Origin: Bacteroidales bacterium Bact_22 | GTDB taxonomy: Bacteria; Bacteroidota; Bacteroidia; Bacteroidales; F082 | Direction of reading: 5' to 3' | Assembly: GCA_001603665.1 (NCBI GenBank) | Contig: LUZN01000005.1 | Coordinates: 21,406-85,405, forward strand | DNA length: 64,000 bases | Shown here: piece by piece, positions 17,315 to 26,703 of the stretch | How the letters are laid out: every line of letters starts with the position of its first letter | Position numbering within the stretch: the stretch's first letter is position 1 | Program-made: the position numbers and the translations under genes | The notes under the pieces: generated by a model | Told to the model about the DNA's origin: nothing | Seen by the model: only the letters and a program-made list of their open reading frames with translations | The model's database searches: none

Positions 17315-18317
17315 ATTCATTGTATACCACCTCCAGCATCACGTTTCCGACCATCTGCAACGTCTTGACATCGATGCAGTCGATGTTATCCTTCAACGTG
17401 TGCCAATATGGGAAGAAACACGAGGTGCGGTCGGGGTCGCCGACGAGGTCGATGATGTCGATTGACGGTATTCCGGCGTAGTGAATCATATAGATATGGT
17501 CGTCGTTGATCGGGTCGCCGAGCTCGTTCACAAAATGCTCGTCGTAGCCCATCTCGCGGGCTGTGCGCCACACCTTATTCAGCACCCATGCTGAGTTGTT
17601 TTGCGAGTAATATTCCTTCGGAAAACGTGGATTTGAGGCTCCGACCATGTCGAGAAGTATGCCGTAATAAGCTGAATAATTGCTTACATGCGGCTTTTTC
17701 GACCAATACTGTGAGCCGAGACCCCAAGAGAGGTCTTCGCGTTCGCTTACGTCCATCCATTTTGGTGAGCCGTAGTCTTCCAAGTCGAAGAAAATCAAGT
17801 CGATACCGACGCTTTCGTCGATGCGATGGTTTTTCATCACACGTGCCATCTCCATCATGATGCCGCAGCCCGAGGCGCCGTCGTTGGCTCCGTCGATAGG
17901 TTTGCGCCAGTTGGCTTCGTCGGGGTCGTTGTCGGCGTAAGGCCTTGAGTCCCAATGCGCTGCGACGATGATGCGCTTCTTTGCATCGGGGTTGAACGCC
18001 GCGATGATGTTTTTGCCATTCATCACTTTGCCATCGTAGATGCGTGATTTGAATTCCTGTACGAAGACGGTGTCGGCGTAGCCGTTCAGAGTGTTTACTA
18101 GCCACTCGGCACATTGCTGATGCGGCATCGTACCGGGAACGCGCGGACCGAAGTCACACTGGGCTTTCACGAAATAATAAGCCGAGTCGCCGTTGAAAGC
18201 CGGGACAACCACGGTTTTCTTAGTTGTCTTCGGCGCCGAGGGCTGCTTCGGGTTATTATTCCTTTCGCAAGAAATAAAAATAATCGCAATAGCTAAAACA
18301 AAAAATATCTTTTTCAT
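17313..18317 (-). CDS. Glutaminyl-peptide cyclotransferase (M28-fold), lipoprotein
   Basis: 334 residues from ATG 18317; the ORF-track start at 18341 would add eight residues ahead of a clean lipoprotein signal (MKKIFFVLAIAIIFISC). Zinc-site and catalytic motifs of the glutaminyl cyclase branch of family M28 are present: AAHWDSRP, DGANDGASG, FFDLEDYG, and a C-terminal YWHTLKDN. It converts N-terminal Gln of exported proteins to pyroglutamate. This fits the many predicted signal-peptidase substrates here that start with Gln. The lipoprotein signal suggests periplasmic membrane anchoring. Confidence 0.85.
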   Translation of the reverse strand: MKKIFFVLAIAIIFISCERNNNPKQPSAPKTTKKTVVVPAFNGDSAYYFVKAQCDFGPRVPGTMPHQQCAEWLVNTLNGYADTVFVQEFKSRIYDGKVMNGKNIIAAFNPDAKKRIIVAAHWDSRPYADNDPDEANWRKPIDGANDGASGCGIMMEMARVMKNHRIDESVGIDLIFFDLEDYGSPKWMDVSEREDLSWGLGSQYWSKKPHVSNYSAYYGILLDMVGASNPRFPKEYYSQNNSAWVLNKVWRTAREMGYDEHFVNELGDPINDDHIYMIHYAGIPSIDIIDLVGDPDRTSCFFPYWHTLKDNIDCIDVKTLQMVGNVMLEVVYNE

Positions 18318-18330
18318 ATTTGGAAACCAC

Positions 18331-18362
18331 CTAATTGTCAATTCTCAATTTTCAATTGTCAA
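18331..18362 (-). repeat. Stop-adjacent heptamer array, TTGANAA type
   Basis: Read on the minus strand after the stop of the beta-helix gene: TTGACAA, TTGAAAA, TTGAGAA, TTGACAA. The cyclase start codon follows 13 nt later. Confidence 0.75.
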
Positions 18363-19706
18363 TTATTTAACGTATTTTTCCCCGTTTCTGATATACACTC
18401 CTCTGAAATTATCAGGGACTTCATCACCTAAATATCGCCCTTCAATATCGTATGTCTTATTATCTATCAACGAGTTATTTTCTGGGATTTCTTCAATTCC
18501 TTCATATCCCACGTATGGCACGAAGGTAACAAGACCTAGGCTCGGGTCGTCGTTTTTATGATAAATATGATCCTCGATGCGCTCGATGCTGTGAGCGTCC
18601 CAGTCGTTGCCGACAGCCGTGAGGTCGCAGGCCGAGTTGTTGTACAGGTCGTACACTACGCCGCCATTGCCGTTGTCGTGAATCTCGTTATGACCCCAGT
18701 CGTCCTCGGTACCCATGTCGATATCGTGCTGATAAATCGCCGTGATGCCCCAGAGGTTGTCGGTAATCACGTTGTTGCGCAAGATGGCCTTGTTGTTGGT
18801 CGTGTAGCCGTAAATCGAGATGCCGCTGCCGCCGTTCATCGGGTTGTCCTCGTGGTTGTTGTCGGTAAACTCGTTGTCAACGATGACCGACGAGATGGTG
18901 TAGCCCTGCTGGTTGTAGCCGTAACGGTTTTCGCGAATCTTGTTGTTCTTCAGCAAAACCTTGGTCGAGCCGGTGTTCATGATGTCGGCTACCGAGATGC
19001 CGCCCACATACCACTGCGCCATGATGGTGTAGACGTCGTTGCCCACGATGCGGATGGTGTCGTTGCCGCCCGGACCGAGGTTGATCTGCGGAGCGTTGAC
19101 CTGGTCGGTGCCGTTGGTGTCGAAGTCACAGTTCAGGATCTGCGGCGAGGCCTGGCCGTTGGCCGGCGAGCTGATGGCCGAGCCGCAGTTAAGCATGAAA
19201 TAACAGTTTTTAATCACCGGGTCGCAGTTGAAGATGTCGATGACGGCATTGCTGTAATCCCTAGTGAAATAAACGAATTTCACGTCGTCGAAGGTCACTT
19301 CCGACTCAATGACTTTGATGCCTGCGCCGTCGGAGAAATACATCTTCTTCAGCAAGCAGTTGGTGGCGTTCTCAAAACGCATGCTGAAATGGTTGGTCTC
19401 GTTCAAGCCGTAAAACTTGGTTCTGGTGCTTGAATTCGTGCAAACCATTGAGCCATTGATAGTTAGGAGCACCGTGGCAAAATCGACTCTCGACGTCTGG
19501 TTATCGATTTGCAGCACGTCGCCTGTCGAAATGGTGAGGTCGGCGTTGACAACATAGCCGTTTTCACCGACAGTGACAACTCCGCCTGTGATATCAACAA
19601 GGTCAGCAAAGGTGTAGGTGACGCCTTCGCCCGGACTTGTCCACTGAGCACGGAGTGTAGTCGCTATTGTCATAATAACGACTAAAAACAAAAATGACTT
19701 TTTCAT
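18363..19706 (-). CDS. Secreted right-handed beta-helix protein
   Basis: 447 residues from ATG 19706; the ORF-track start at 19730 is upstream of a standard signal peptide (MKKSFLFLVVIMTIATTLRA, mature Gln). Residues ~80-380 contain parallel beta-helix repeats of the PbH1 type: Asn-rich turns such as LLKNNKIRENRYGY, VIVDNEFTDNN, AILRNNVITDN. The C-terminus (YDIEGRYLGDEVPDNFRGVYIRNGEKYVK, quoted in part: FRGVYIRNGEKYVK) resembles the short C-terminal sorting-like region of secreted Bacteroidales proteins. No polysaccharide-lyase active site can be assigned. Confidence 0.72.
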   Translation of the reverse strand: MKKSFLFLVVIMTIATTLRAQWTSPGEGVTYTFADLVDITGGVVTVGENGYVVNADLTISTGDVLQIDNQTSRVDFATVLLTINGSMVCTNSSTRTKFYGLNETNHFSMRFENATNCLLKKMYFSDGAGIKVIESEVTFDDVKFVYFTRDYSNAVIDIFNCDPVIKNCYFMLNCGSAISSPANGQASPQILNCDFDTNGTDQVNAPQINLGPGGNDTIRIVGNDVYTIMAQWYVGGISVADIMNTGSTKVLLKNNKIRENRYGYNQQGYTISSVIVDNEFTDNNHEDNPMNGGSGISIYGYTTNNKAILRNNVITDNLWGITAIYQHDIDMGTEDDWGHNEIHDNGNGGVVYDLYNNSACDLTAVGNDWDAHSIERIEDHIYHKNDDPSLGLVTFVPYVGYEGIEEIPENNSLIDNKTYDIEGRYLGDEVPDNFRGVYIRNGEKYVK

Positions 19707-19720
19707 TATATGACACGATA

Positions 19721-19776
19721 CTTTGGCCATTGGCCATTAGCTTTTTTGCCAACAGCCAACAGCCAATAGCCGAAGT
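19721..19776 (-). repeat. Stop-adjacent heptamer array, GGCTRTT type, hairpin-forming
   Basis: Directly after the pgk stop on the minus strand: GGCTATT, GGCTGTT, GGCTGTT, GGC, then a poly-A loop and complementary units GGCCAAT GGCCAAAG. The two sides can pair into a long hairpin with G-U pairs. Confidence 0.75.
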
Positions 19777-21027
19777 TTACTTCTTAATTGCAGCAATACC
19801 TGGAAGTTCCTTACCTTCGATGGCCTCGAGCAAGGCACCGCCGCCTGTCGACACGTACGACACCTGGTCGGCCAGGCCGAACTTGTTGATGCAAGCCACC
19901 GAGTCGCCACCGCCGATGAGCGAGAAGGCGCCGTCTTTGGTAGCCTCAGCAATTGCTACAGCAATGGCCTTTGAGCCCTGTGCGAAGGTGTCGAACTCAA
20001 ACACGCCGCTCGGACCGTTCCAGAGTATTGTCTTTGAGCCTTTGATGACCTTGGCGAAGAGCTCGCGGGTCTTTGGACCGATATCCATGCCTTCCCAGCC
20101 GTCGGGGATGTTCATCGGGTCAACTACCTGAGTATCAGCGTCGTTGGCGAATTTATTACCTGCCAAAGTATCGATTGAGAGAACCAAATTCACACCTTTT
20201 TCCTTGGCTTTTGCCAGGATGTCGAGGGCGAGGTCGAGCTTGTCGTCTTCGCAAATCGAGTTACCGACTTTGCCGCCGAGAGCTTTCTTAAATGTGTATG
20301 TCATGCCGCCGCAAAGGATGAGGTTGTCGACCTTTGTGAGCAGGTTCTCAATGATTTCAATCTTTGTCGACACCTTCGAGCCGCCCATGATAGCCGTGAA
20401 CGGGTGTTTGATGTCGTTCATCACCTTGTCGACTGCCGCCACTTCCTTGCCCATGAGGTAGCCATACATCTTATGGTCGGCATCGAAATAATCGGCGATG
20501 AGCGCTGTCGAAGCGTGAGCGCGGTGTGCTGTTCCGAAAGCGTCGTTGATATAGTAGTCGGCGTACGAAGCGAGGGTCTTGGTGAACTCTTTCTGAGCCG
20601 CTTTTACCTCTTTCTTTGCCTCGTCGTAGCCTGGCTCGCCCTTCTCAACGCCACGTGGCTTGCCCTCTTCTTCCGCATAGAAACGGAGGTTTTCGAGCAG
20701 CATCACGTCGCCGTCTTTCATATTTTTGATAGGCTCAGCGGCCTTCATGCAGTCGTCGACGAAGATCACCGGTTTGCCGATGAGTTCCTCGAGGTGTTTT
20801 ACTAACGGCTTCACCGAATATTTCGGATCGGGGTTCTTTTTCGGACGGCCGAGGTGCGACATGATGATGAGTTTGCCATTGTCTTTCAACACTTTTTGCA
20901 ATGTCGGCATTGCCGCACGCATACGGGTGTCGTCGGTGATGTTGAAGTTGTCATCCAACGGAACGTTGAAGTCGACGCGCACAATGACGCGTTTTCCAGA
21001 GAAATTAGTTTTGTCAATGTTAACCAT
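19777..21027 (-). CDS. pgk: Phosphoglycerate kinase
   Basis: 416 residues, standard length. Substrate-side motifs [11 protein letters not shown] and SHLGRPKK near the N-terminus, the hinge region [12 protein letters not shown] in the middle, and the nucleotide-binding [16 protein letters not shown] near the end are all typical. It catalyses the ATP-forming step of glycolysis in the cytoplasm. An insertion-free, intact gene. The 116-bp spacer upstream is filled with 7- and 9-nt repeats. Confidence 0.97.
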   Translation of the reverse strand: MVNIDKTNFSGKRVIVRVDFNVPLDDNFNITDDTRMRAAMPTLQKVLKDNGKLIIMSHLGRPKKNPDPKYSVKPLVKHLEELIGKPVIFVDDCMKAAEPIKNMKDGDVMLLENLRFYAEEEGKPRGVEKGEPGYDEAKKEVKAAQKEFTKTLASYADYYINDAFGTAHRAHASTALIADYFDADHKMYGYLMGKEVAAVDKVMNDIKHPFTAIMGGSKVSTKIEIIENLLTKVDNLILCGGMTYTFKKALGGKVGNSICEDDKLDLALDILAKAKEKGVNLVLSIDTLAGNKFANDADTQVVDPMNIPDGWEGMDIGPKTRELFAKVIKGSKTILWNGPSGVFEFDTFAQGSKAIAVAIAEATKDGAFSLIGGGDSVACINKFGLADQVSYVSTGGGALLEAIEGKELPGIAAIKK

Positions 21028-21143
21028 GATTGTAATTTTTTAATTGTTATATAATCTTTTAATCCTTTAATCTTTTGAACCTCTTGAACCCTTTAAACCC
21101 TTTGAACTCTTAAACCAATTATCAATTGTCAATTCTCAATTAT
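21028..21143 (-). repeat. Spacer of 7-nt then 9-nt repeats upstream of pgk
   Basis: On the minus strand the glycosyltransferase stop is followed by TTGAGAA, TTGACAA, TTGATAA units and then by TTCAAAGGG/TTTAAAGGG/TTCAAGAGG-like units with a period of about 8-9 nt. The pgk start lies some 30 nt further on. No other element is visible. Confidence 0.7.
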
Positions 21144-22043
21144 TCAATTTCCGAAGCACGCAAAAATCCTCTTGATTAACTGCTTGATACTGTTCGGCTT
21201 AGGTAATTTATCTTCCTCCACTGCCGTGAAATCGGTATCACCTCTTTTTAGGTATTTTTCGGTGAAAGTGCCTGAGCTGATGCCCCATTTGAGGATAAAC
21301 ATCTTCTTGCCTTTATTTTTGCGCATCCTCTTGGTCGATTTGCTTCCGAAATGATAAACCAGACTGTTGCCAACGCCAATAAAATCGCGCACTCCAGCAT
21401 GCCATAGCTTACGCGAGATGTCGGGGTCGGAGTACCATCCGGGATGAAACTCCACGCTCATGCCGCCGACGAGGTCCCAGCAGTCTAGAGGCATCACATT
21501 AGGTGGCCAGGTGCTTCCACGCCAGTCGCTGCGCACCAGGTTTTGCTGCTCTTTCAGCAGTTCATCCTCGCGAAAACTCTCGATATCGGTACCGAAGTCG
21601 CGCACCACCACGCACGGATTGTTGCCTGTCGGCTCGACGAGGGTACTCGAAATCATGAAATATTTATGTGTATCACGCTGGTTATCAGTCAGTTGGTTGA
21701 TTCGCTCGAGAATCGGCACATCCCAGTTCGGCATGAAATACATGTCGTCGTTGGCGTAGAACACAAACTTAGTGTCGATGAGGCTGCGGCAGGCATTCAG
21801 AGCGTAGCAGATGCCGATGTTTTCCTTCGCATAGATGTAGTCAATCGCTTGATTTTCAATCCATTGAAGCGTACCATCGGCGCCTTCGTTGATAGCCACG
21901 ATAATCTGATGCTCGTAAGCCGAGTTTTTGCGGATGCTGTTCACGCAAAGGTCCAGATACTTCAGATTATTCCACGTCGGGATGATGATCGTGAAGCAGT
22001 AATCCTTTTTTTCGGCACGTTTATATTTCTCAAAGCTAATCAT
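21144..22043 (-). CDS. Glycosyltransferase family 2
   Basis: 299 residues. N-terminal GT-A fold with FTIIIPTWNNLKYL, a nucleotide-sugar region, and the metal-binding DxD-like YANDDMYFM near residue 95. The second half has GGMSVEFHPGWYSDPD, with a basic tail near the C-terminus (KSTKRMRKNKGKK) suggesting membrane contact. It overlaps the upstream glycosyltransferase by ATGA, so the two are translationally coupled. Likely builds a surface glycan; acceptor unknown. Confidence 0.85.
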   Translation of the reverse strand: MISFEKYKRAEKKDYCFTIIIPTWNNLKYLDLCVNSIRKNSAYEHQIIVAINEGADGTLQWIENQAIDYIYAKENIGICYALNACRSLIDTKFVFYANDDMYFMPNWDVPILERINQLTDNQRDTHKYFMISSTLVEPTGNNPCVVVRDFGTDIESFREDELLKEQQNLVRSDWRGSTWPPNVMPLDCWDLVGGMSVEFHPGWYSDPDISRKLWHAGVRDFIGVGNSLVYHFGSKSTKRMRKNKGKKMFILKWGISSGTFTEKYLKRGDTDFTAVEEDKLPKPNSIKQLIKRIFACFGN

Positions 22044-22798
22044 AACTTCTTGTCTGTCAATTCTTTAAGTGTTTTATATTTCATCCTTGTGGCCTTGGCG
22101 GTGGTAAGGCAGATATGCCATCCGTCGGCGCCGTCGAGAAAGCCTAGCTGGAAGAAATAATGCTGTATGAAGCTGAAGATAGGCGACACCACCATGTAAA
22201 ACGAGGCGTGTTTCTTGCCTTTCATAAAATAATGCTGTCCGCGCATCTTGGCGAACTTAAACTGCTGATTCTCATAGTCTTGCGCCGTCTCAAAAGAGTA
22301 GTGGAGCAGGTCGCCTTTCAACACTTTTTCTCTTACCTTGGTCGAAAACTCCAGCGTCTCGTGAATCTCGCCCTGCCATTGTCCCACGGTGCGGTTCCAG
22401 ATACGGATCTTCCTGTCGGGATACCAGCCGCAATGACGGATCCAGTGACCGCAATAATTCGTTAAGCGGTTCATACTGAACACTATATCGTGCGGCATGT
22501 GCTGGTTTTTATACTTGAAAATCGACTGCTTCAGCTCATCCGACAGCTCTTCGTCGGCGTCGATGCTTAAAATCCAGTCGTTGGTGGCCAGACTGTTGGC
22601 AAAGTTCTTCTGTTCGGAATATCCGAGCCAGTCCTGATGCACAAACTTAACGCCGAATTGCTCGCAGATGGCGGCGGTGTCGTCGGTCGAGCCCGAGTCG
22701 ACAACAACGATCTCGTCGGCCACATCCTGCACCGAATTGAGGCATCTCAGGATGTTGCGCTCCTCGTTTTTCGTTATTATCACCACCGAAATCTTCAT
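22040..22798 (-). CDS. Glycosyltransferase family 2, WaaE/KdtX-like
   Basis: 252 residues. ATG 22798 (MKISVVIITKNEERNILRCL) is preferred; the ORF-track start at 22807 is a TTG. Motifs VVDSGSTDDT, SIDADEEL (the DxD) and the HETLEF segment match the group of lipid A-core beta-glycosyltransferases. It has an amphipathic C-terminal stretch around IFSFIQHYFFQLGFLDG. It sits between an LtaS-like enzyme and another GT2, consistent with envelope glycan or lipid modification. Confidence 0.85.
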   Translation of the reverse strand: MKISVVIITKNEERNILRCLNSVQDVADEIVVVDSGSTDDTAAICEQFGVKFVHQDWLGYSEQKNFANSLATNDWILSIDADEELSDELKQSIFKYKNQHMPHDIVFSMNRLTNYCGHWIRHCGWYPDRKIRIWNRTVGQWQGEIHETLEFSTKVREKVLKGDLLHYSFETAQDYENQQFKFAKMRGQHYFMKGKKHASFYMVVSPIFSFIQHYFFQLGFLDGADGWHICLTTAKATRMKYKTLKELTDKKL

Positions 22799-22799
22799 G

Positions 22800-24731
22800 C
22801 TATTCAACGTTTTGCAGTCGTTTTTTATAGATATAATTGAACGATTGGAAATTCGATTCGCCGTAATTCTTCATTCGTTGCACCACCTCCGGCTTCTCTT
22901 CGGCATAATTCTTGCCGTCAAAGTCTTGATAATGATAGAGTTGCGGAGGTTTGTTCTTACTTCCGATGAAATACCAGTCGTCGTCAAACACGCAATATTC
23001 GGTATCGCCACTCGAGAAAACCATCGGTCGTTTTTCTTGTAACAGATTGATACCCATCGTGTTATTCACAAATGATATGTCGAGCATGCTCATCAGTGTC
23101 GGGTAGATGTCGACTTGCGACACGAAGCCGCTGTTGATCTCGGGCTGCAGTCTCGATGGCGCGTAAAACACCAGCGGGATGTGGAAATAGCTCACTGGCG
23201 GGATGTACGACTTCACGTAGTCCTTGCCGTGGTCGCCTACCAAAACGAAGATGGTATTGTCGAACCATTCAGTCTTTGCTGCCGTTTCGAAGAAATGACG
23301 CAGCGACCAGTCGGCGTATTCCACAACCGCGTCCTTGTCGTTTTTAAAATGACTTTGGAACGACTTCGGGATGATATACGGCTGATGGTTGCTCACCGTC
23401 ATGATGACGCCGAAAAACGGCTTCTCGCAGTTGTTAAAGGTATTCGCGGCATATTGCAGCAGATAGTCGTCGCACACGCCCCAGTTCGACTTCTCGGCAT
23501 TAGGGTCATAGTCGAGCGACGAATATATGCGGTCGATATGGTTTTTGTTTAAAAACACGTCGAGTTTCTCCCATGTGGCCTCGTGCGAGAGGAAGAACAT
23601 GGTGTGATAGCCGTTGTCTTTCAACGTCTTAGGCATACTGTTGTATGTCAGCACGGGTTCTGACTTCACGGGGTTGAACTGATACGTCGGGTCGTCGTTG
23701 AAGGTGTTGGCATAGCCGCATGTCGAGGCGAAGATGCCGCTGATGGTGTGTTTTCCGGCCGAGAAGCAGTTCTCGAAGTACAGACTCTGGTTGACGAGGC
23801 TGTCGAGGAATGGCGTAAGTCCTTGATAATGACCGCTTCGCGTAAGCAGGTCGGCGCTCATGCTCTCCATCAGGATGAGGACCACGTTGCAGTTGTTAGG
23901 AACGGTGTCGGCGACAAATCTCCGCGAAAGCGGATTCTGAAACTCGCTATCTTCTTGAATATCCAGATATTGGCGCATATTTGCTATCGCCAGCTCGTCG
24001 TCCATCAGGGTGACGTCGGTGAGGTAACTCGTTATAAATGTGTAAGTTGGGTTATGTCCCATCTGGTTGAGGAACGAATTCTCGCAGTAGAACGAGTCGT
24101 AGACGCTTATCGGCCGCTCGCGGGTAACGTAGCCGCGCATTCCGAAGAAGATAAGCACCAGCATCACTAAAGTTGAGATGCTTTTTACGATGTAATGCTT
24201 TGATTGCCAGACAGTTGTGTTTCTTACAATCTTTTTGCTCACGTAATAAATGCCGATGATGACCAGCACCAGAGGGATGAAGAACAGCCACAGACTCGGG
24301 TCGCCGATGATCATATTTGTGACGTCGGCCAGACCGTTGTCGCCCTTGAACCAGTCCATCGCCGTGAGGTTGATATGGTCGGCAAACTGGTTGTAATAAG
24401 GGATATCCGAGACGCAGGCGAAGGTCAGGATTGACAGCAAAACGGTCATCACGACGGTCATAATCTTCTCGAAAACCACGTTTTTCTTACCGATGAAATC
24501 GAAAATGGTGAAGATGATGAACGGCAGAGCCAGCACGTAGCTCGACGTCACGGTGTCGAAATGCAGTCCGACGAAAAAGCCCTTGATTACTGTGAGAAGC
24601 GGCACTCCGGCAATCTCGTCGAGGTGACAAAACATCAGTCCGAGGCGGTAAAGCAGCGAAATCACCACGATGACAAGATAAAACTTCAATGTTATCTTGA
24701 CGCTCACCGGAATATCGACCTTTTTCGACAT
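22800..24731 (-). CDS. LtaS-like membrane sulfatase/phosphoglycerol-transferase family protein
   Basis: 643 residues: five membrane helices in the first ~215 residues, then an extracytoplasmic alkaline-phosphatase-fold domain. Conserved points are VVLILMESMS (metal-binding Glu), the nucleophile region GKHTISGIFAS (Thr), and VGDHGKDY plus FHIPLVFYAP near the end. Relatives transfer phosphoglycerol or phosphoethanolamine to envelope polymers; which one applies here cannot be told. It is the first of a run with two glycosyltransferases and has its own promoter. Confidence 0.85.
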   Translation of the reverse strand: MSKKVDIPVSVKITLKFYLVIVVISLLYRLGLMFCHLDEIAGVPLLTVIKGFFVGLHFDTVTSSYVLALPFIIFTIFDFIGKKNVVFEKIMTVVMTVLLSILTFACVSDIPYYNQFADHINLTAMDWFKGDNGLADVTNMIIGDPSLWLFFIPLVLVIIGIYYVSKKIVRNTTVWQSKHYIVKSISTLVMLVLIFFGMRGYVTRERPISVYDSFYCENSFLNQMGHNPTYTFITSYLTDVTLMDDELAIANMRQYLDIQEDSEFQNPLSRRFVADTVPNNCNVVLILMESMSADLLTRSGHYQGLTPFLDSLVNQSLYFENCFSAGKHTISGIFASTCGYANTFNDDPTYQFNPVKSEPVLTYNSMPKTLKDNGYHTMFFLSHEATWEKLDVFLNKNHIDRIYSSLDYDPNAEKSNWGVCDDYLLQYAANTFNNCEKPFFGVIMTVSNHQPYIIPKSFQSHFKNDKDAVVEYADWSLRHFFETAAKTEWFDNTIFVLVGDHGKDYVKSYIPPVSYFHIPLVFYAPSRLQPEINSGFVSQVDIYPTLMSMLDISFVNNTMGINLLQEKRPMVFSSGDTEYCVFDDDWYFIGSKNKPPQLYHYQDFDGKNYAEEKPEVVQRMKNYGESNFQSFNYIYKKRLQNVE

Positions 24732-24745
24732 GATGCAAATTTTTG

Positions 24746-24776
24746 CAAAGGTACGAAATGATTTTTAGAAAAGCAA
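24746..24776 (-). promoter_or_regulatory. Promoter of the sulfatase/glycosyltransferase operon
   Basis: On the minus strand a TTG (24774-24776) is followed after 20 nt by TACCTTTG (24746-24753), 14 nt upstream of ATG 24731. Confidence 0.65.
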
Positions 24777-24789
24777 GAAAAAAACGTCC

Positions 24790-25356
24790 CTACGACAGCG
24801 ACCACTTCTTCACCACTTTATAAACTGCTCCCTCCGGTCGCAGTATGCTCTGGAACAGTACGATTTCGTTCACTTCCTGGTGGATGTACGACTTTTGTTC
24901 GATGGCTTGGACAACTTTTTGGAAATACTGTTTCTCGCAGAGGTCTTTGATGCGCCCGAGGGTGAGGTGAGGCACGAAATTCTGGCTGTCGCGGAGGTAT
25001 CCGATGCTGTCGAAGGCTGTCAGCACGGCTTCTTCGAGCTTGAGAAGCTCGTCGGGAGTTTGTTGCATGCCGAGCCAGAGCACTCGCGGGGCGTAACGGG
25101 CTCCGAAGATGCCGGTTCGGTTGAAATCGATGGTGAAACTCTTTTGATTTTCAAGCACTTTCGTGACGGCGTCGATAATCTTGGGCTCATCCTGCGGCGG
25201 CGTCTCGCCAATGAATTTCAAGGTTAAATGTATGTTGACGGGCTTCACCCAGTTGATCATCTTCTCGTGCGACAGACGCCGCCGCAGATCGTCAACCAGC
25301 GGCGCGAAGCCGTTGCCTTCAGTCTGAATCGGAATCGCTAAAAATAATCTCTTCAT
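24790..25356 (-). CDS. thpR: RNA 2',3'-cyclic phosphodiesterase (LigT/ThpR family)
   Basis: 188 residues with the two HxTx motifs of the 2H phosphoesterase fold: HLTLKFIGE (residues ~45-53) and HLTLGRIKD (~129-137). It hydrolyses 2',3'-cyclic phosphates on RNA; the in vivo substrate in bacteria is unclear. The TAG stop is part of GTAGGGACG, the outer arm of the REP palindromes seen elsewhere in this window. Confidence 0.88.
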   Translation of the reverse strand: MKRLFLAIPIQTEGNGFAPLVDDLRRRLSHEKMINWVKPVNIHLTLKFIGETPPQDEPKIIDAVTKVLENQKSFTIDFNRTGIFGARYAPRVLWLGMQQTPDELLKLEEAVLTAFDSIGYLRDSQNFVPHLTLGRIKDLCEKQYFQKVVQAIEQKSYIHQEVNEIVLFQSILRPEGAVYKVVKKWSLS

Positions 25357-25417
25357 CTCAAACCTCTTGAACCTCTTGAACCAAAATAATTGTCAATTAT
25401 CAATTCTCAATTGTCAA
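25357..25417 (-). repeat. Stop-adjacent heptamer array plus 9-nt repeats
   Basis: After the pth stop on the minus strand: TTGACAA, TTGAGAA, TTGATAA, TTGACAA, then GGTTCAAGA, GGTTCAAGA, GGTTTGAG directly before the thpR start codon. The arrangement is the same as upstream of pgk. Confidence 0.78.
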
Positions 25418-25981
25418 CTATTTATTATTGTATTTCGTCATCGTGAGCTCTGGCCCTATCGCAACAAAGCTCTTCACAAACTCCACTGCCGCGTCGAGGC
25501 GAGGCTGTATCGCGTCGATATCCTGCTGTTTCCATTCCCCGATGACGTAGTCGACCTGCTGTCCCTTAGCAAAATCGTTGCCGATGCCGAAGCGCAGCCT
25601 GCAGAAGTCGCTGCTGCCGAGCGCCTCGATGATATCCTTGAGGCCGTTATGACCGCCGTCGGAGCCTTTTTTACGCATTCTGAGCGTGCCTACGGGTAAT
25701 GCTAGGTCGTCGCACACCACGAGGATGTTTTCCATCGGGATCTTCTCCTGTGTGGCCCAATATTTCACGGCCTTGCCCGAGAGGTTCATATACGTCGTGG
25801 GCTTGATCACAATCATCTGGCGGCCCCGGTATTTCATCTCCGACACCATAGCCAGCCGCTTGGTGGTGAAGGTGCCTTCGAGGTTTTTGGCCAGATGGTC
25901 GGCGACCATAAAGCCGATGTTATGCCGTGTGTTGGCGTACTCGGCTCCGATGTTTCCCAGACATGCAATCAAGTATTTCAT
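25418..25981 (-). CDS. pth: Peptidyl-tRNA hydrolase
   Basis: 187 residues from ATG 25981; the ORF-track start adds nine residues ahead of the conserved N-terminus MKYLIACLGN. Family motifs include TRHNIGF (catalytic His), KPTTYMNLSGKAV and a GGHNGLKDI segment. The usual LGNPG reads LGNIG here, a minor change. It recycles peptidyl-tRNA in the cytoplasm. The rplY terminator lies between the two genes, and a -7 box sits only 4 nt before the ATG. Confidence 0.93.
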   Translation of the reverse strand: MKYLIACLGNIGAEYANTRHNIGFMVADHLAKNLEGTFTTKRLAMVSEMKYRGRQMIVIKPTTYMNLSGKAVKYWATQEKIPMENILVVCDDLALPVGTLRMRKKGSDGGHNGLKDIIEALGSSDFCRLRFGIGNDFAKGQQVDYVIGEWKQQDIDAIQPRLDAAVEFVKSFVAIGPELTMTKYNNK

Positions 25982-25985
25982 GCTG

Positions 25986-25993
25986 CAAAAATA
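25986..25993 (-). promoter_or_regulatory. Possible -7 box directly in front of pth
   Basis: TATTTTTG on the minus strand ends 4 nt before ATG 25981, which would give a leaderless or almost leaderless mRNA if used. No -33 box is visible because the region is the rplY terminator, so chance is likely. Confidence 0.3.
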
Positions 25994-25995
25994 AA

Positions 25996-26021
25996 AAAAA
26001 GCCTTCAATTGAAGGCTTTTT
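25996..26021 (-). terminator. Terminator of prs-rplY
   Basis: AAAAAGCCTTCAATTGAAGGCTTTTT is a perfect 26-nt palindrome followed on the minus strand by more T residues. Confidence 0.88.
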
Positions 26022-26046
26022 CAACATAAATTTCTTAAAATTTACA

Positions 26047-26676
26047 TTATTTTGCTTCTGCTGCTGGTGCTGCTGCGCCTTCAGCTGCCGGAGCTGCTGC
26101 CTCTTCGGTTGACTCTTCCTCAGCTGCTGCGTTACGAGGAGCCTTGACGTCGACGACGATGGTGTTCTCTGCTACGAGGACAGTCATCTTCTCGAGGTTG
26201 AGGTCCTTAACCTTAATCGACTGGTTCATCTGGAGTGATGTGACGTCGACAACGATGTTATCAGGAAGATCGTTGACATAACCACGTACTTTCAACTTCT
26301 TGAGGTTCATGTTCATACGGCCGCCACGCATAACGCCCGGGCATGTGCCCTGAGTGCGGATAGGAAGCATGACAGTAATCGGGTTGTCTTCATTCACATC
26401 GAGGAAATCGGCGTGAAGGACTTCGTCGGTAATCGGATGATACTGAATGTCTTGAAGGATTGTGTGGTAAACTTTACCCTCGATTTCGAAATCGATGATC
26501 AAGGTCTCAGGTGTGAAGAGGATCTTCTTGAAGCTTCTTGCATCTGTTGCAAACTTCACCTGTTCGATGTTGTTACCGTAAATGACGCATGGCACCAAGC
26601 CTTTTGCGCGCAATGCTTTAGCATCTTTTTTCCCTACGTTCTCGCGAAGAGAACCGCTCAATGATACTGAATTCAT
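26047..26676 (-). CDS. rplY: 50S ribosomal protein L25 (CTC family)
   Basis: 209 residues: an N-terminal L25 5S-rRNA-binding domain (LRENVGKKDAKALRAKGLVP ... YHTILQDIQYHP) and the C-terminal TL5-type beta domain, then an Ala/Glu-rich tail. Lies 27 bp downstream of prs with no promoter in between, so it is co-transcribed. The linkage of prs and rplY is common in bacteria. A 26-bp palindromic terminator follows. Confidence 0.95.
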   Translation of the reverse strand: MNSVSLSGSLRENVGKKDAKALRAKGLVPCVIYGNNIEQVKFATDARSFKKILFTPETLIIDFEIEGKVYHTILQDIQYHPITDEVLHADFLDVNEDNPITVMLPIRTQGTCPGVMRGGRMNMNLKKLKVRGYVNDLPDNIVVDVTSLQMNQSIKVKDLNLEKMTVLVAENTIVVDVKAPRNAAAEEESTEEAAAPAAEGAAAPAAEAK

Positions 26677-26703
26677 TTTTGTTAATTTTAAAAAATTTGT
26701 TAA

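Noticed and set aside
18558-19433. 291-aa plus-strand ORF opposite the beta-helix gene
   Set aside because: Val/Ala/Asp-rich shadow of the minus-strand gene, no signal or domain; same for other long antisense frames.
22799-22807. ORF-track start of the glycosyltransferase at 22807
   Set aside because: The codon is TTG and ATG 22798 opens the conserved N-terminus MKISVVII.
25357-25417. Heptamer arrays as CRISPR
   Set aside because: Units are 7 nt without spacers and no cas genes occur; no CRISPR array was seen anywhere in the window.
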